Notes under the pieces: model-generated
What the model was told of the DNA's origin: nothing
The model's input: only the letters and a program-made list of their open reading frames with translations
The model's database searches: none
Shown: in pieces, positions 46,624 to 58,781 of the stretch
Position numbering within the stretch: the first letter of the stretch is position 1
Layout: the number at the start of each line of letters is the position of its first letter
NCBI RefSeq assembly: GCF_020379485.1
Contig: NC_063448.1
Location: forward strand, 14,841,726-14,905,725
Reading direction: 5' to 3'
Length of the DNA: 64,000 nucleotides
DNA from: Brassica napus
Taxonomy: Eukaryota > Streptophyta > Magnoliopsida > Brassicales > Brassicaceae
Position numbers and translations under genes: made by a program

Positions 46624-47468
46624 GTGAAGTGGGTCAAACGGACCATATTGAACAGACAATTATTGTCATGTCCCAATATGAAATGGGCTTATATTCTCAT
46701 TTCCGGGCCTTTAGATCAACATATATAAATATCGCGAGGTCGTAGCATTTGCATGTACTTTTAAACCAACAAATGTCATGTGCCCTCCTATTTTTCTAAA
46801 ACCAAAACAAAATAGTTCTAAATTCATGAAACAGTGGAAAATAGAGAGACGAAGATGTTGCACGCGCGAACTAAATAAATAGTATAATTAAAAGGACGAG
46901 AAAAAGGTTGGGGAAAGAGAGGGAGAAGCTCGAGAAGAGTGTGGGAGAAGGCAAACCCCAAAAGCACTGACTAGACAAAGACCGTTGGGCCCGACTCTTC
47001 ATGCATGCATGCACTCGTCTGACATCTTTCTTATTCTCTACTATTAATATGTACATTTTAAAATTTAAAACTTCATTGACATTAATTAAATACTTGGACG
47101 TACTAACTCCTAGAAATATAAGCCTTGAAATAATGAGAAGGTTCAATCCAAAATGCTTCTTATTACTGTATTTTTTAGTTCTAAAATGTTTTGTTCAAAT
47201 ACAATTTAAACTCCAATACTCAGACATTTAATGTGGGAAATGGTCAGGTCACTGTTTTTACTTTTAGCTGTCAGTCTCCCTCACTCACTCACTCAACATT
47301 GTTTCAGATTTTAGAGCAAAAAGTCTCTAAACCCAAAGCCTCCACTCAATTGCCTACCATCAATACTTGAGCTTCTTCTTTTCAAAGCCTTAAAAGTTTG
47401 TAAAATCAAAAATCCTTTCTCTCCAGCCATCTCCTTTACTCACTTCTCCTCTTCTTTCTTCTTGAGCC
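46624..47468. other. Intergenic and upstream region of the second HIPP gene
   Basis: It ends in CT-rich leader sequence (TCACTCACTCACTC near 47279; CTTCTTTCTTCTT before the ATG). No clear TATA box. Short open frames are not gene-like. Confidence 0.4.
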
Positions 47469-48762
47469 ATGACTAAAGATGAAGATTTTAAGCTCCTAAA
47501 GATTCAGGTACTTTTAATCAAAAGACTTTACACTTTTTTTTTCTCTTTTATTGGATTAAGCTTACGGTGTGTTAATAGATAATATATGTTTTAATGAAAC
47601 CACAGACTTATTCCCTCAAAGTTAGCATCCATTGCGAAGGTTGTAACAAGAAAGTCAAGAAACTTCTTCAGAGGATCGAAGGTTTCTCTTATTTCAAACA
47701 TGCAAGACATTACTGCTATATGTTACAAAAAAAAAAAGACATTACTGCTTAACTTCTCTTGAATTCTTGATGGGTACATTGTCTAGTTTTTTTTTACAAT
47801 AAACAGGAGTTTACCACGTAAAGGTAGAAGCAGAGCACCATAAGGTAACCGTTTCAGGCTCTGTTGACTCGGCCACACTCATCAACAAGCTCCTGAAAGC
47901 CGGCAAGCACGCTGAGCTCTGGTCTCCAAACCCAACCACCAACCCTAACCAACCTCAGAAGCCCAAGGCTAGTGACGTTATCAAGAACAATCAAAAGGGT
48001 CAAAAGCAAGGCTCCGCGAAAAGTGGTCTTGAAACCTTCAAGCCCAAGAACAATCCCAAAGGTGCGGCATGTGTCAAGGAGGAGGAAGATGATGACGGCG
48101 GCGAGGAAGAAGACGGTGAGGTGCAGTTACCTAAACCGGTGAATCAGCAGCAACAAAACGTCAAGAAAAACAGTGGAGGAGGAGGGCCAATGAACAATGG
48201 GAACAACGGAGTCAACGTATCAAAGAAAGTCAACCAAAAACAGAACAGCCAGAACCAGAACAACAGTCAAGCAATGGCAGCTGCTATGCGGATGAGAAAC
48301 GCCGCAAAAGTGAACTCCGGTGTAGAAAACAACGAGATAGGAGCTCTCATGGGTCTAGCTGGATTTAACGGCGCAGCATCAAACGCTGCCGTGAATCCCC
48401 AAAATGGGATTCAACAACTTCAACCGCCTCCGTTAAACAACATCAACAGCGTCGCTAACCACAACATGAACAATGGTAACGGAGGAGGCATGATGATGAA
48501 CATGAACGGATACAATCCAATGAACATGCAGAACAGACCATTGATGCATCATCATCAGCCTCAACAAATGATGTACCAACGACCAGCTTTTGTTCCACCT
48601 CCAAGTAATGGGTATTACTACAATTACACCCCTAGTCCTTACACTTATTATCCTTATTACCCTTACCCATCTGACCAGCACCAGCAAATTAGTCATCCAT
48701 CTGCAACAAACATGCCCAGTGATGAAGACACTAGCAATAACAGCAGCTGTAACATCATGTAA
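47469..48762 (+). CDS. Long heavy-metal-associated isoprenylated protein (AT1G23000 type)
   Basis: Three exons (47469-47507, 47606-47681, 47807-48762) join to 356 residues. One HMA domain has the metal site in YSLKVSIHCEGCNKKVKKLL; the central part is low-complexity, rich in Lys, Gln, Asn and Pro with an acidic EEEDDDGGEEEDGE run, and the tail is Tyr/Pro-rich before the isoprenylation box CNIM. HIPPs bind heavy metals and attach to membranes; the long Asn/Gln-rich type probably has protein partners. Exon phases equal those of HIPP22. Intron 2 holds an 18 bp A-rich insertion between 14 bp direct repeats (47704-47717, 47736-47749). Confidence 0.92.
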
Positions 48763-49455
48763 ATGTTGCTTGCGAAGGAAGTTATCTGTCTACTTCCGGG
48801 TTTGAGTATCTTTTATTTTGTTTATGGCTAATGTGATATGTTACTAGTGTTAATTATCTCCCTTTTCTTTTATCAACTAGGCTTATTTCCTTTTGCGTTT
48901 GTCATGTAAGCCATTTTGGATTCGTATGAAGTGTGTTGGTATAACGTTTTGATTGTTCGTGGTTTAAGTCACGTATGATAGATGCTTTGCGTGAGCGAGC
49001 CTCTTGGCTCTTGGTACCACCACCGTATTGAGTGACATTCATGAAATGCGTTTGGTGCGTTGCCACCGTTTGTAGAGGAGCTAGCGTTTAGAGCGGTTTA
49101 TTTTGTCAGAACGTGGTTTGTGTGTATCCCTCGGAAAAGATATTCCCTCTATCTACTCAAAAGTGATTCCACCTGCTGGCTGATTCTCGGTAGGTATCTC
49201 GTTAAACGGGTCACCTAATTTATTTAATGCGACATTCAATTCGTTTTTTTCTTTAAACTGGACTAGTAAAGTTAATGTGTTAGCCATGCATCAATCAAGT
49301 CTTAAAACTTTGCAATTTACAAGATGTTTTTCCGAGACTGAAAATCCTAAACAATTTAAGAAAATGGGCTTCGAGAGTTTCTCGTAGTGTATGGGCCTAT
49401 AAAATGTAGCCCAACTTCGTTTCCACAATGTAAAAAGAAAAACAGAAACCTATTT
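48763..49455. other. 3' flank of HIPP gene and intergenic DNA
   Basis: A plausible 3' UTR reaches about 48960. No other gene or element seen up to the copia LTR. Confidence 0.5.
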
Positions 49456-49485
49456 TGCTGTGAAACTAGAGAATAAAATCTCTAA

Positions 49486-49849
49486 GGGAATGTATTCAAT
49501 CTAAAATTTGAGGTGATTTGATTTTTAATGAAGTTTTTGATGATTTTAACGAATTACAGAGAATAAAATGATTTTTGTTAAACCACTCTAGAATATCACC
49601 TAAAACCATGAGATTTGAGTTTTATTATTTTTAACTAAGAAATTCCACTCAAACACTCTAATCACTTGAAAACTTTAAAACTCCACAACTCAAAATAATT
49701 TCAATAACAGTAGATTTCAGAGTATTTTATAAAATGTCAAGTTCAATAACACTGGATTTTAAATGAGTTTTTAAAATTCATGTTTCAATAACAGTGGATT
49801 TGTCATTTTGACACAAATCATCTAAAACTCTCAATTGAATACACCCCCC
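49486..49849. mobile_element. Tourist-like (PIF/Harbinger) MITE inside copia LTR
   Basis: A 364 bp insertion in the copia 3' LTR has ends GGGAATGTATTCAAT and (inverse) GGGGGGTGTATTCAAT and is flanked by TAA on both sides (49483-49485, 49850-49852). The other LTR at 55580-55834 lacks it, so both the boundaries and the order of events are certain. Confidence 0.88.
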
Positions 49850-50251
49850 TAAGTTTCTATCTCTATCTTATTTATTTCTATCTTATTCATAAACATAAGG
49901 AGCCCTTTATATATAGGGAGTTACACCGATATAGAATAATGGAAAGACTAAAGAAAGGAAATACAAATATGGAAATAGTACAAATCATAAACCAAGAGAT
50001 AAAAGAAAACTAGGGTTTGGCGACTCTCTCTCTAGCATTGGGTCGGTTATGGACCGAGCCGGTTATGGACATCCACTATATGCTTTATAACACTCCTCCT
50101 TGGATGCCATAACCATACAGAGTTTGTAATACGCTTTAGATGTTGCCTCATTAAAACTTTACCAGGAAAACCCAACGGGACAAAACCATGGCGAAGGAAA
50201 AAGAGTACAACACGTATTACTCCCCCTGTTCTAAACATCACTGAAGGTCTT

Positions 50252-53200
50252 TCAGTCTACGCATCCCAATCTGATGCGTGAGCTTTCTGAACGTGCAGGT
50301 CGGAAGTGATTAGGTGAACAGGTCGGCTGAGTTGTCACTGGAACGCACTTGGACGACTTGGACCTCACCGGTTTTCTGAATCTCGTGCGTGAAGAAGAAC
50401 TTAGGCATGATGTGCTTCGTCCTGTCTCCTTTGATGTAGCCGTCCTTGAGCTGAGCAATGCATGATGCATTGTCCTCATACATCACGGTTGGTGCGTCCT
50501 TGCCTTTGGACATCCACAATCAACTCGAACATGTTGGGTCATGGACCTCAATCAAACACGCTCGCGGCTGGCTTCATGTATTGCCAAGATCTCCGAATGG
50601 TTTGAAGATGTGGCCGTGATCGTCTGCTTCATGGAACGCCATGATATGGCCGTCCCACCTTGTGTAAACACATAGCCTGTCTGTGATCGAGCATTGTGTG
50701 GATCCGAAAGATAATCTGCATCAGCAAAGCCAACTAACCCTTCTTTGTTATGGTTAGTATAAAATAAACTCAAGTCTTTCGTTCTTTGCAGTTAACGAAG
50801 AATATGTTTAATCCCGTTCCAGCGCCCTTGGGTTGGACAAGAGCTAAACCTAGATAGTAGGTTCACAGCAAAACATATATATGGTCGTGTGTGACTAGTC
50901 AGATACATCAAAGCTCCTATGGCACTGAGATATGACACTTCGGGACCAAGGACATCTTCATTGTTCATCTTAGGACGGAACAGATCAGCGTCCAGGCCGA
51001 GGGACCTCACGACCATGGGGCTAGATAATGGGTGAGACTCGGCCATATTGAATCTCTTGAGTATTTTCTCTGTATATACCATTTGATGCACAAGGATTCC
51101 ATCTCTTATGTACTCAAGCTGTAATCCCTAACAAAACGTTGTTTTTCCTAGATCTTTCATCTCGAATTCTTTCTTAAGATATTCAACTGTTTGAGAGATT
51201 TCTCCAGAGGTTCCTAGGATATTCAAATCATCAACATACACTGTTATGATTACAAAGCCCTGGCGAATTTCTTTATAAAGATACAAGGGCTGATCGGATC
51301 ATTCTTATATCCTTCTTTCACTAGGTACTCACTTAGCCTATTGTACCACATTCGACCTGATTGTTTCAATCCATAAAGTGACTTATTCAACTTTATACAG
51401 TGTTATTCTCGAGTACTCGATTTGTTTTTTAACTCTATACCTTCTGGTACTTTCATATAAATCTTGTTATCCAGTGGACCATATAGGTATGCAGTTACAA
51501 CGTCCATTAACCGCAAGTCTAAGTTCTCTCTTATAGCCAGACTTATCAGGAATCTAAAAGTAGTAGCATCCACCACCACATGGGAGTATGTCTCCTCATA
51601 ATCTATTTCTGGTCTCTGTGAGAATCCTTGTGCAACAAGCCGTACTTTGTATCTAACGACCTCACCATGTTCGTTTTTTTCTCACAAAGACCCACTTATA
51701 GCCGACTGGTTTAATATCATATGGTGTCCGGACTATTGGTCCAAAGATATCTCTCTTCTTTAAAGAGTTTAACTCCACGTTTATAGCTTCTTTCCATTTG
51801 ATCCAATCTGATCGTTGAGTGCACTCATAAATAGACGTGGGTTCATGATCATCATTCAAATCCATAAGTTCAAGTGCTACCTTGTATGCAAATATCATCA
51901 ATGTCGACATTCTTTATGTTCCATTGTATCCCAGACAATACATAATTTATTGAGATCTCATTATTATCAGGACCTTCAGTACCTTGAATCTTGGCGTCCC
52001 AAGAATCAGTGTTAGATACATCAGAGCCGACCACATCTAAGCATTCATGATCGGCCGCGATCGCTATTAGGGTTTTGGGATCGGCTGCGACTAAGTCCCA
52101 GGATTTAGGAACGGCCGCGGTCGCGTCTAGGGTTTTAACAAACTCGGTTTCATTATCTGCACCTTTCTTAGTTTTCTGAGGGTTCTTATCTTTAGAACCT
52201 ATTGGTCTACCACGTTTCAAACGTTGTCTAGACTCTGTAGCAACTTGATTGTGTCCCTCTTGAACATCAATACGAATTGGTGTATTAGCAGCTGATATAT
52301 ATGACTTTGTCACTTTTTTCGGGTCAGTAAAGGAATCTGCCAATTGATTAGCTAGCTTTTGTAAATGTATTATCTTTTGAACTTCTAAATCACATTCCTG
52401 AGTCTGAGGATCTTGCCAAGATAAGGATGTTTGATTCCATGTAATCTTTTTTTACCAGCTTATTGCTATCTCCCCCTAATGTTGGATGTTCGGATTCATC
52501 AAAGTGACAATCCGCATACCTGGCCTTAAATAAATCACCCATAGTTGGCTCATAATCATTGGAGAATTATATTCAACATATATCCCCATCCTCCTTTGAG
52601 GTCCCATCTTTGTTCTCTGTGGTGGAGCAATTGGTACATAGACGGCACAGCCAAATATCTTAAGATGGGATATGTCTGGCTCATGACCCATAAGCAATTG
52701 TGATGGGAATATTTATGTTCACTAGACGGTCTGATACGAATCCGTTCGGCCACGTGCAAGACCGCGTGTCCCCAAGCTGTGGTCGAATGCTTAGACCTCA
52801 TAAGCAATGGTCTAGCTATTAGTTGAATTTGTTTTATGAATGATTCGGCCAAGCCGTTTTGTGTATGTACATGTGCCACGGAGTGTTCCACACTTACCCC
52901 CATGGACATACAGTAATCATTAAACGCTTGGGACGTGAACTCACCAGCATTGGTCTCTATCATTCCGACCTTCGCATAGTAAAAGGCCAGTAGAGAGCGC
53001 ATGTATAGACTCTAAGACTTTCTTATAGCCTTGGCCGATCTCTATGATCTGAAGGAACTCTTTGTTTCCTTCTCCCTTAGTCTCAATATGAAAGCCATTC
53101 ATTCGAATGTCTTTAAAGCTCAATAGGCTTCTCTTAGAGCTGGGTGAATACAATGCATCAGATATCTCTAGATGCGTACCCTTAGGCAACAGGATGTTAG

Positions 53201-54367
53201 CCTGGCCGCGCCCTCTATGAGACTGGCTATACCCGGAATGATACTTTAGAGACTTCACATAAAAACTTTCATTCATTAATAAAATAAGTTCAAAGCAATC
53301 AAAACATAGAAAACATAAAGCAAAGAACACGAAAACATAGATGTCGAATTCAACTTCATTCTTTTAAACAATCTGAAGTTTCATTATCCATAAGATTGTC
53401 TCGTTCATGATTAAAATCATCTTCACCATCTTGATAAGTCATATGAGCTTCAGGATTCTTCCCTTTCAAACTCTCTTGGTAGAGGTCAACGAGATGTTTC
53501 GGAGTCCTACATGTCTTAGCCCAATGATTATCCATACCACATCTATGGCACACGGATTTGGTCGAGTTTTGTGGCTTGAAAGATGTACCACGGCCTCGGC
53601 CATGTCCACGGCCTCCATAGGAGCCACGGCCATATGAGTTGTCTTCCCCTCGACCAAACGAGTTTTGGTCTCGACCACCACGTCTATGCCATTTTCCACG
53701 ACCACGGTTGTGTTGGCTATCACTCTGGACATGGTTCGACTCTTTCTTAGCCTCTACGGTCGCATGTGCCTCAGGTAATGGTGTTGTTCCAGGAGGTCTC
53801 AATTCACTGTTCCTCATCAACAGTTCATTGTTCTCCTCGGCGAGCAAGATACAAGAGATCAGATTAACATAAGTAGAGAAGCCTTTCTCACGGTACTGTT
53901 GTTGTAACAACACATTGCTTGTGTGGAAGGTGGAAAAGGTTTTCTCAAGCATATCTTTATCCGTTATATCCTCACCACACAGGTTCAATTTTGAAACTAT
54001 TTTAAACAGGGCCGAGTTATACTCGTCCACGGACTTGAAGTCCTGGATTCTGGGATTCCTCCAATTATACATAGCCTTTGGTAATAACACCGTTCTCTGG
54101 TGATCATATCTCGTTTTCAACTCTGTCCAAAGGTCTAGAGGATAGATTCTCAATAGTCAAAAACTGATCTTTGAGACTCTCAATAAGATGATGGCGTATA
54201 ATCAATATAGCTCTATATCTATCTTTCTCACTTTCATTATTGCCCTCGGTGATACATTCACCGAGTCCCTTGGATTTCAGGATGATCTTAGCATCAAGTG
54301 TCCATTGCAAGTATTTATCTCCAGAGAGATTTAGGGCAGCAAAATCCAAGTTGTTGATTTTCGACAT
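50252..54367 (-). pseudogene. Copia gag-pol, frame-broken
   Basis: Gag starts at 54367 (MSKINNLDFAALNLSGDKYL) and changes frame near 54110-54150; a full zinc knuckle CHRCGMDNHWAKTC lies near 53500-53545. The integrase core is recognisable at 52556-53002 (AGEFTSQAFNDYC; HTQNGLAESFIKQ), the variable linker at 51870-52343, and the RT active site YVDD near 51228-51239. RNase H pieces (LVGFADADYLSD; VMYEDNASCIAQL) occupy 50310-50770. Multiple frameshifts and stops make it non-autonomous. Confidence 0.88.
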
Positions 54368-56154
54368 CTAAAATTATAAGTTTCATTCTTAGAATTTATA
54401 ATGTTCTTATGATGCATACTAGACAATCAGATATGCAAATTGGTCACACGACCAAACGGATATGATGCATTCAGTTCATACGATTATGCATGCATGTTAT
54501 GTTAACAAGTCGCACGGCCAAACAATCTGAACATGCATGATGCAAGGCATGCCGCACGACCAAGGGTATGATCAATCTTATCAAACGGTTTCTATATGTT
54601 CATAATGCAATCGTTTATACATCTTAGCAAACTGGTTTCTAAGTGATCATGAAACATGAAACCTCAATCAAACAATCAAGCAATGCATCAAAAAGTTAAT
54701 TACTATCATCCTAACGGATCATATTCAAGATTAATCAGTCAATGCAATTAGGGTTTCAATATGAACAAGCCGGTCAGGTTAAGTCTTTAAACAAGATGAG
54801 ATCAACTTAAACCTAGGCGATTTCTTTAACCTTAATTCATTCAATTGGATCATCAATTCAAACAACCAAATTCAAGTATGAGATTAATCAATCCTAGCAA
54901 TCGGTTATATGTGATCAAATTCAGATTCAAAATATTCAATCACATAAACAATCAAATTCAATTTCGATTTTAGGGTTTGCATGGTATGCAATCTGCATAC
55001 GAGCGGCTAGGCTTTAGGGTATTAGGGTTTCGATTTTAGATCAAGCAATAAGATTCAATTTTGGCTATTAGGGATCGGATATATTGCCTTAGGGTTTTGG
55101 TTATTAGGTTTAATAATACCTTAACCTCAAGACGGGTTGAATAGACCACCGAATAAAGAAGAGCCGCGAACGGATTGTTGGCTGATCGTCGCGGGCTGGA
55201 ACTGATCGTTGCGGGCTGGAACTGATCGTTGCTGAGATCGCGAGCTGAGATCGTCGAGTCGCGAATGGGTTGTTGTCTGTCGCGAACGGATTGACGCTGA
55301 GACGGGTCGCGAACGTGCTGGCTATCGAGCTTAGTATCGAGATGAGTCGCGAACGGTATCAGGTCGCGAACAGGCTGTGTGTCAAGCTAAGACGGTCTCT
55401 GTCGAGAGCTGGAACAGACTGAGGTCTCGAGCTGGGATCGGGAACGCTTTAGATATGGGGTTTTAGGTTCTCGATCGGATTAGGGTTCGTCGTCGAGTTA
55501 AGGGTTTATCGCCGTTAGGGTTTAGGGTTTCTGAGTCGGGATTTAGCTTAGGATTCTTAGAGTAATCGTGCTGATAACGTGTTGTGAAACTAGAGAATAG
55601 AATCTGTAAGTTTCTGTTTCTATCTTATTCATAAACATAAGGAGTCCTTTATATATAGGGAGTTACATCATCATAGAATAATGGAAAGACTAAAGAAAGA
55701 AAATACAAATATGGAAAGAGTACAAATCATAAACCAATAGATAAAAGGAAACTAGGGTTTGGCGACTCTCTCTCTAGCATTGGGCCGGTTATGGACCGGG
55801 CCGGTTATGGACATCCACTATATGATTTATAACATGTTTATATATTTCGATAACCACACAAGATTCCTTAACCAGGTGACAAAAACATGCAAACAAAATC
55901 GCAAAGAGATGTATCATACTCTGTTTATTTTTGTGATAGAGTGGGGAGAAGATTTATCATTTACTTACGCTTTAGAGATGTACCCTAAGCTCTGGGGTTT
56001 AATGTTAATACTGATTTTGATCTATCTAGGCTAGCTACCACATTCCCACATTTTTGTTCACTAATCAAACTTCAGTGTGGCTATTCAGTATCGGCCAAGC
56101 AGCTGTTTTAGGCGCCATACTAGACTAAATATTAAAGGACGCCATGATTTGTAA

Positions 56155-56240
56155 AATATGCATGTATCCCAGTGGTTGTACATCATTCTATTGACCGGTA
56201 GGTACCGGGTTCGAATAAGGATGGGCCGGGTCTGTGGCTA
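56155..56240 (+). mobile_element. Possible tRNA-derived SINE fragment
   Basis: TCCCAGTGGTTGTA followed about 35 bp later by ACCGGGTTCGAAT resembles pol III boxes A and B of a tRNA-derived SINE. No A-tail or target duplication is clear. Confidence 0.4.
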
Positions 56241-56618
56241 TTCAATATATCACCATACCAAACACAGAAATAAGTGGTTGTGTTTTTTCTTTTGATAAGA
56301 ATTGGTTGTGTTTCATGCTTTGATCGTTCGTGATTACGTTTGAGTTAAGAGTATATCTTGTTCCAAATGGGTTAACAAATAACAACTTTAGCCTTTTGAA
56401 ATTCCATAAAAGCTCACTTCTATTCACAGCCACAACCACAACATCCATTGAACCAGATTTGATTTGCCCATCATGATCGCACGTCGAGTGAATAGAAGAA
56501 AGTAAACAAACTATTTTTTTGTAAAAGAATTAGTCTTAACTAAGAGCTAAATGCAAATGGTATAGAACCTACAATTTGTGTGTTGAATTAATTGATTCCT
56601 TAATTACGACAACAATCT

Positions 56619-56774
56619 AAGACTTTAGAGTCCGAATGGTAACGTGCATGATAACTACAGAACAACTGCGGTGCAGTGCGTTTTTAATAGTGACAAAAAC
56701 ATGTAGAAATTTTTGTTACTATTAACGACATAGCGGGTCAGTGCAGTCCGTCACCGGTCACCATTCAAAGTCTT
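56619..56774. mobile_element. Short MITE with AATCT flanks
   Basis: The ends AAGACTTT..AATGGT and its inverse enclose 156 bp with a further inverted pair (TAATAGTGACAAAAA / TTTTTGTTACTATTA); AATCT is present on both sides (56614-56618, 56775-56779). No coding capacity. Confidence 0.6.
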
Positions 56775-58690
56775 AATCTACACACCAAATAGTCATAGTT
56801 GAATGGTCCAATCACTTTCAGATTCGGTGATAAGTTGATATATCTCACTTTATTGGGTCTACTTTCTATTAGAAAAAGTAAACATGGATTAAATAAGTAT
56901 TAGCCAGAGAATTCTCCTTAATGCGTCGATATATGTTTTAGACAAAATCTCTCACAAATGGTTTGAAATAAAATGCCTAATCGATATATGAAAACCAAAA
57001 ACTTTTAGCGAGGCAGGACTTTACAAGTCTACAACAAAGTATCAAAGAAACATTTGGTAGGTGCAATAACTTTACTTGATGTTCGGTCTTTTTGCTTGCT
57101 AATGTTAATATTATAATGTGGTTTGTGCATTATTGTGGATTACCAAATACTTACATGAGATGAAGAATCCACGTAAGAAATTAGGATAGTGGACCCATTT
57201 CTCAAATTCCTTTCACACTTCAGCTCCTACCTTTTGCGACACACCAGCCGTGACATGTTCACCTTTATTTTCTTATCATCCGATTTTGTTTTATGAATTT
57301 TCAAAGTCATCGACGACCTACTTCTCTGCTTGTGTGTTAGTTTCTTATAAAATATTTATTAAGATCATTTCATGTGTTGGAACGACCCGCATCAATATTT
57401 AAGTAACTGCAGAATGCGTATTCTTTCTTTTTTTGACATGGCAGATTCATATTCAATGAGCCACTACTATATAATGTTATGAGAAAATATGAAAAATGAT
57501 TATGTAGGTGACTCCAGCAAAAAAATGTTAGCTAAAGTCCTCTGAGCATAAATATACGTTTGAACAATTTTGTGTAAATTATACCTTTTCATGATGAAAC
57601 CTAATTTTCAAACACTTTTTGTAATAGTCTATAGTTTGTAGATAGATATAAAAACGGATTTAGTATAGCTTCCGGTCCCTTGATGCAATTAGGTGCTTTG
57701 CTAACAGGTCTGGGATACTTTTTTCAAACGCTTTAATTGAATAATGGAGGATACAAAATAACGAAAGAAAGGAGGATACAAAACACGCCTGGGATACTAT
57801 AACTTTTGAATTCATAAAATAAAATAAAATTTAAGAGATGTTAGTGTGCCATTGTTTCATTATTTTAAAAGGTTTATGATACTCTAAGTCTCTAACCAAG
57901 TAATAATCTTAGTTATGTCCCAAATTTTAGCAAAAAAACAAAAATCTTAGTTATGTTTGCCACGTCATGTTCTAAATGAAATTTGCTTATACTTATTGCT
58001 ACTTTTTGCATGTTCTCATCAATGTTCCCTCGCTTTCTATGTTCTTATAACAATGCCAATCCTCATGCCATTGTATTTGTAATTGTATATACGTCGCCTA
58101 GTAGCTTTTTCACCTGTGAACCCCACATGAACATAAATATCAGTATTATAAAATAAAATATATTTATATATCTATTTAAAATCACAATCTGATTTCTTAC
58201 AAACTAATTGCTAATTGCTAACCGACAAACAAATTAAGGAGTTTAAGATCTATCGTCGATTACAAGACTCATAGTTATACATACTAATCAACCTATCTAC
58301 CTACCTCGAAGAGTATGCCAAGCTATAAAGACGAGTCTTCGAGTTAGGCTCTCATTTGTCTTCGAGCTTCTTTTTATATCTCACTAGTCATTAAGCTCTG
58401 CATATTATACGCAATTCTCATTAAATGTATACTTCTAAAAATCCGGTATTAAATACTAAAAGAGTGTGAAATGAAATCTCATAAAGACAGACAAGAAAAC
58501 CCAAAATAAACATATTGAAAAGAAAGGTAATTGAATAATTAAAAATGAAATGCCATCTGCACATCATGCAAAAAAGTTACACAAAACTAGATTGATTGTT
58601 GTATAAAATGAAAGATCCTATACTGTTTAAAAAGACTCTCAGGGGTGTGAACCAAAGCCCACCACGTTCTCTCAAAAACACACACACTCC

Positions 58691-58700
58691 TATATATATC
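58691..58700 (+). promoter_or_regulatory. TATA box of LPR1-like gene
   Basis: TATATATATC lies about 85 bp before the ATG at 58782, suitable spacing for a core promoter. Confidence 0.55.
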
Positions 58701-58781
58701 TATGTAATCTAATGATAAAAAGTTAGTTTCTCTGTCTCGAAGTTAATAATTCACTCACACAATTAACTTGAGTTGTCAGAA

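Larger units (their letters stand above)
49456..55834 (-). mobile_element. Ty1/copia retrotransposon with both LTRs
   Basis: LTRs are at 55580-55834 (5', minus) and 49456-50092 (3', minus, enlarged by a MITE). On the minus strand they begin TGTTATAAA and end CACA with CA termini. A polypurine CAAGGAGGAG precedes the 3' LTR at about 50102-50093, and CGTTATCAGCACG follows the 5' LTR where the primer site should lie. Flanking pentamers TATTT and TGTTT differ at one position. The 1.2 kb leader (54368-55579) is non-coding with GCGAACGG and GATCGT repeats. Confidence 0.9.
55835..58690. other. Intergenic region upstream of LPR1-like gene
   Basis: It contains a possible SINE fragment near 56160-56235 and a small MITE at 56619-56774. 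Otherwise it is AT-rich with no gene seen. Confidence 0.5.

Noticed and set aside
55567..55579. Firm primer-binding-site call for the 49-56 kb copia element
   Set aside because: Position is right, but I could not match CGTTATCAGCACG to the end of a specific tRNA with confidence.
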